A DNA stretch of 8,137 nucleotides. It comes from Fibrobacterota bacterium. GTDB taxonomy: Bacteria > Fibrobacterota > Chitinivibrionia > Chitinivibrionales > JANQEN01. How positions within the stretch are numbered: the first letter of the stretch is position 1; each line of letters opens with the position of its first letter. The notes under the pieces were generated by a model, which did not search any database, was not told the origin of the DNA, and saw nothing but the letters and a program-made list of their open reading frames with translations. Where the stretch lies: positions 1-8,137 of the forward strand of contig JAUXBV010000121.1 in NCBI GenBank assembly GCA_030619215.1, written 5' to 3'. This document shows, in pieces, positions 6,212 to 8,137 of the stretch. A program made the translations under genes and the position numbers.

Positions 6212-7270
6212 ATGCACACCGCAAAAATTCAGCAGGAATACCGGGCGCTGGTTGCGAAAAAGATTGTTTTTATCATCATCCTGGCATGCATTGGTATCGT
6301 CCTTTCATTACTGGCGTTGGGCACCGGGCCCATGAAATTCAGCATTGCCGAAATAGTCCGGACCCTTGCAAACAAAATACCCGCATTTACGTTTCCGGTA
6401 CCCGATACCGCAGCGATAATCGTGTTCAAGATACGGCTGCCGCGGCTTGTTATTGCCTTGCTGAGCGGCTTCGGGCTTGCAGTGACCGGCATGCAGATGC
6501 AGGTGGTACTTCGCAACCCTCTTGCAAGCCCCTTTACCCTTGGTGTTTCTGCCGGGGCCGCGCTCGGGGCAGGTATCGCTATTATGACCGGCTTCTCGTT
6601 TATCGGGGGAAAATATTTTTTAATCGGCAACGCATTTCTCTTTGCCCTTATTCCCGTTATGGTGATCTTTTTCCTCTCACGTCTGCGGCAGACAAGTTAC
6701 GGCATGCTTATTCTTGCAGGTATTGCCATGAATTTCATCTTCTCCTCCGTGTCCACGCTGTTAAGTTACTACTCCAACTCGGAAAATCTGAAATCATTAT
6801 CTTTGTGGATGATGGGCAATCTCGGCCGAGGCACCTGGCAGGACATCATCCCGCTGTCTGTTGTGTTTCTCTGCACGATACCGATCCTGTTTATGCAGAA
6901 CCAGAAATTGAATATTCTCAATACCGGCGATGAAAGCGCCAAGGGGCTCGGGGTAAACGTTGAGAACACCCGCATCGTTGTACTGGTCGTATCATCACTG
7001 GTGGCTGCGGGGATCATCTGTTTTACCGGTATCATCGGGTTTGTCGGCCTGGTTTCACCCCATATCACCAGAATGGTTATCGGCAATGACACCCGCTACC
7101 TGATGCCTGCCTCCGGCCTGTTCGGCGCTGTTTTTCTGCTTGGAGCGGATATCATATCGTTAAAAATCATTGAACCGGCAGTGCTGCCGGTGGGTATTAT
7201 CACCTCCTTTGTCGGCGGCCCGTTACTATTATACCTCATAATCAAAAAGCAGCGGAGCGGGGCCTGGTGA
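6212..7270 (+). CDS. FecCD/BtuC-type ABC importer permease
   Basis: With the start at 6212 the protein has 352 residues, the normal size for this family. The frame is open back to an ATG at 6107, but that would overlap the binding-protein gene by about 100 bases and add a non-hydrophobic leader, so I reject it. A GTG at 6200 is a possible alternative. The first membrane segment is about 17-37, followed by the family hallmark KIRLPRLVIALLSGFGLA (73-90), MQMQVVLRNPLASP (94-107) and LGVSAGAALGAG (110-121). The cytoplasmic coupling region TGDESAKGLGVNV (238-250) precedes GIIGFVGLVSPHITR (273-287), and the C-terminal segments end in EPAVLPVGIITSFVGGP. About ten membrane helices are expected, forming a homodimer with two ATPase subunits. 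No clear ribosome-binding site is seen, so translation is probably coupled to the gene ending at 6210. Its stop overlaps the ATPase GTG start. Confidence 0.94.
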   Translation: MHTAKIQQEYRALVAKKIVFIIILACIGIVLSLLALGTGPMKFSIAEIVRTLANKIPAFTFPVPDTAAIIVFKIRLPRLVIALLSGFGLAVTGMQMQVVLRNPLASPFTLGVSAGAALGAGIAIMTGFSFIGGKYFLIGNAFLFALIPVMVIFFLSRLRQTSYGMLILAGIAMNFIFSSVSTLLSYYSNSENLKSLSLWMMGNLGRGTWQDIIPLSVVFLCTIPILFMQNQKLNILNTGDESAKGLGVNVENTRIVVLVVSSLVAAGIICFTGIIGFVGLVSPHITRMVIGNDTRYLMPASGLFGAVFLLGADIISLKIIEPAVLPVGIITSFVGGPLLLYLIIKKQRSGAW

Positions 7271-8037
7271 TACTGCGTATTGAAAATGTTTCATTCTCCT
7301 ATCCATCAACCCCGGTGCTTAAGGGGATAACCCTGCATGTGTCCCGGGGGGAAGTTGTTGCGGTTGTCGGCAAGAACGGGGCGGGCAAGTCCACACTGCT
7401 CAAGTGTATAAACCATATCATTAAACCGTCAGGCGGCGTTATCTATGTTAACGAGCTTGACATTAAGAAGGCGACCTGCCTTGAGCGTGCGCGAAAAACA
7501 GGATACCTTTCACAGAAAAGCGAGCATGTCTTTCCCATGACCGTGTTTGAAGTGGTCCTTATGGGGCGTTATCCCTACTCTCCCTTCCGTTTTACCAGGC
7601 ACGATGAGAAAATCGTGGCCGGTATTCTTGCACAGATGGATATTGGCGGCCTGGCTAATCGAGCTTTTGACCGCCTCAGCGGCGGTGAACAGCAGCAGGT
7701 ACTCATTGCACGAGCATTGGCGCAGGAGGCTAACGTTCTTCTGTTTGATGAGCCGACCAATAACCTTGACCTGCGGCATCAACTTGAAATAATGCAGCTT
7801 ATCAGGCGGGTAGCAAAAGAAGAAGGAAAAACCTCACTTATTGCCATTCATGACCTTAATCTGGCTGCTTCATTTGCGGACAGGGTTATTATAATTCATC
7901 ACCATAAAATCTTTTCAGCGGGAACTCCGGCAGAAGTGCTCATCGAAGAATCCCTTTCACATGTTTTCGGCGTTGCAGTCAAGATTTATAATCACAACGG
8001 GATACCGCACATTGTATTGGTTGCACCTGTTTCTTAA
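7267..8037 (+). CDS. FecE/BtuD-type ABC importer ATPase
   Basis: This 256-residue protein is a complete ABC ATPase of the usual size for FecE, FhuC and BtuD relatives. It has Walker A GKNGAGKST (35-43), a Q-loop glutamine (Gln83 in YLSQKSE), the signature LSGGEQQQV (137-145), Walker B VLLFDEPTNNLD (157-168, catalytic Glu162) and the switch histidine His195 in AIHDLNLA. VLMGRYPY (97-104) is typical of metal-chelate importers. It hydrolyses ATP to drive import through the adjacent permease. The start is GTG, overlapping the permease stop by four bases (GTGA) with GGAG at 7254-7257 upstream. No ATG-started version would keep the first strand. The stop codon at 8035-8037 lies one base before the repeated gene fragment, and no terminator is visible behind it in the window. 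Confidence 0.95.
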   Translation: MILRIENVSFSYPSTPVLKGITLHVSRGEVVAVVGKNGAGKSTLLKCINHIIKPSGGVIYVNELDIKKATCLERARKTGYLSQKSEHVFPMTVFEVVLMGRYPYSPFRFTRHDEKIVAGILAQMDIGGLANRAFDRLSGGEQQQVLIARALAQEANVLLFDEPTNNLDLRHQLEIMQLIRRVAKEEGKTSLIAIHDLNLAASFADRVIIIHHHKIFSAGTPAEVLIEESLSHVFGVAVKIYNHNGIPHIVLVAPVS

Positions 8038-8038
8038 A

Positions 8039-8136
8039 TACTCCAATAATAATCACATAACCTTCGGTATTGAAGCAAACGGGAATGCCGAAATCTCCGG
8101 CGGTGAAACAGGAAGCTGGGATGGTCTTGTAATTAG
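8039..8136 (+). repeat. Direct repeat flanking the nickel locus, right copy
   Basis: This is the second copy of 368-465, with 93 of 98 bases identical. Similarity begins abruptly at 8039, one base after the last operon stop codon, with no trace of the sequence that precedes 368 in the left copy. The last base of the window (8137) is a synonymous difference, so similarity probably continues beyond the window and the true length of the repeat is unknown. Confidence 0.95.
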
Positions 8137-8137
8137 A
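8039..8137 (+). pseudogene. 5'-truncated paralogue of the first gene (3' end outside window)
   Basis: Read in the frame of the first gene, the right repeat has no stop: it begins Tyr-Ser-Asn-Asn-Asn-His and continues through ITFGIEANGNAEISGGETG to the window edge. Everything upstream of this point in the family is missing and replaced by the end of the ATPase gene, and there is no start codon or ribosome-binding site in the piece. It is therefore most likely a gene remnant left at the insertion junction. Its synonymous differences from the first gene show that it was a coding relative, not a fresh copy. Run-on transcripts from the operon would enter it. Confidence 0.7.

Noticed and set aside
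1..8137. CRISPR arrays, tRNA or rRNA genes, transposase or integrase genes
   Set aside because: I saw no regularly spaced repeats, no tRNA or rRNA-like segments and no transposase or recombinase motifs on either strand.

Overview
The window carries a compact metal-uptake locus from a Gram-negative-type (two-membrane) bacterium. The two-membrane reading rests on a TonB-dependent outer-membrane receptor with a signal peptide, a plug domain and a C-terminal Phe. The NikR homologue, the FmdE-family protein (a family first known from methanogens and common in anaerobes) and the overall gene content suggest an anaerobic lineage such as the Deltaproteobacteria in the broad sense, but I cannot place the organism from sequence alone.

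Layout: positions 2-487 are the 3' end of a beta-strand-rich protein of unknown function. Positions 488-718 are a gap holding two hairpin-forming palindromes and no credible gene. Positions 719-1138 (minus strand) encode a NikR nickel-responsive repressor with all four Ni ligands in canonical spacing. The 185-bp divergent region 1139-1323 contains a 61-bp imperfect dyad made of two 27-bp elements (7-bp half-sites, 13-bp spacers), the best candidate for the NikR operator. From 1324 to 8037 six plus-strand genes are packed with gaps of at most 16 nt or 4-nt overlaps, so they look like one operon: TonB-dependent receptor, class I SAM methyltransferase, FmdE-family metal-binding protein, FecB/BtuF-type binding lipoprotein, FecCD-type permease and FecE-type ATPase.

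How they may work together (inference): under nickel limitation NikR would release the divergent operator. The receptor would then bring a nickel complex (or another metal chelate) across the outer membrane, the binding lipoprotein would capture it, and the permease and ATPase would import it. The methyltransferase and FmdE protein are not transport parts. They may make, modify or open the chelator, or handle the metal after entry. ExbB, ExbD and TonB are not in the window and would have to be supplied from elsewhere.

The locus is bracketed by a direct repeat. A 98-bp piece of the first gene (368-465) recurs at 8039-8136 with 93 of 98 bases identical and in the same reading sense, beginning one base after the last stop codon of the operon. 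This suggests that the nikR-transport block was inserted into, or captured between, members of a paralogous gene family, and that it could be lost by recombination between the repeats.
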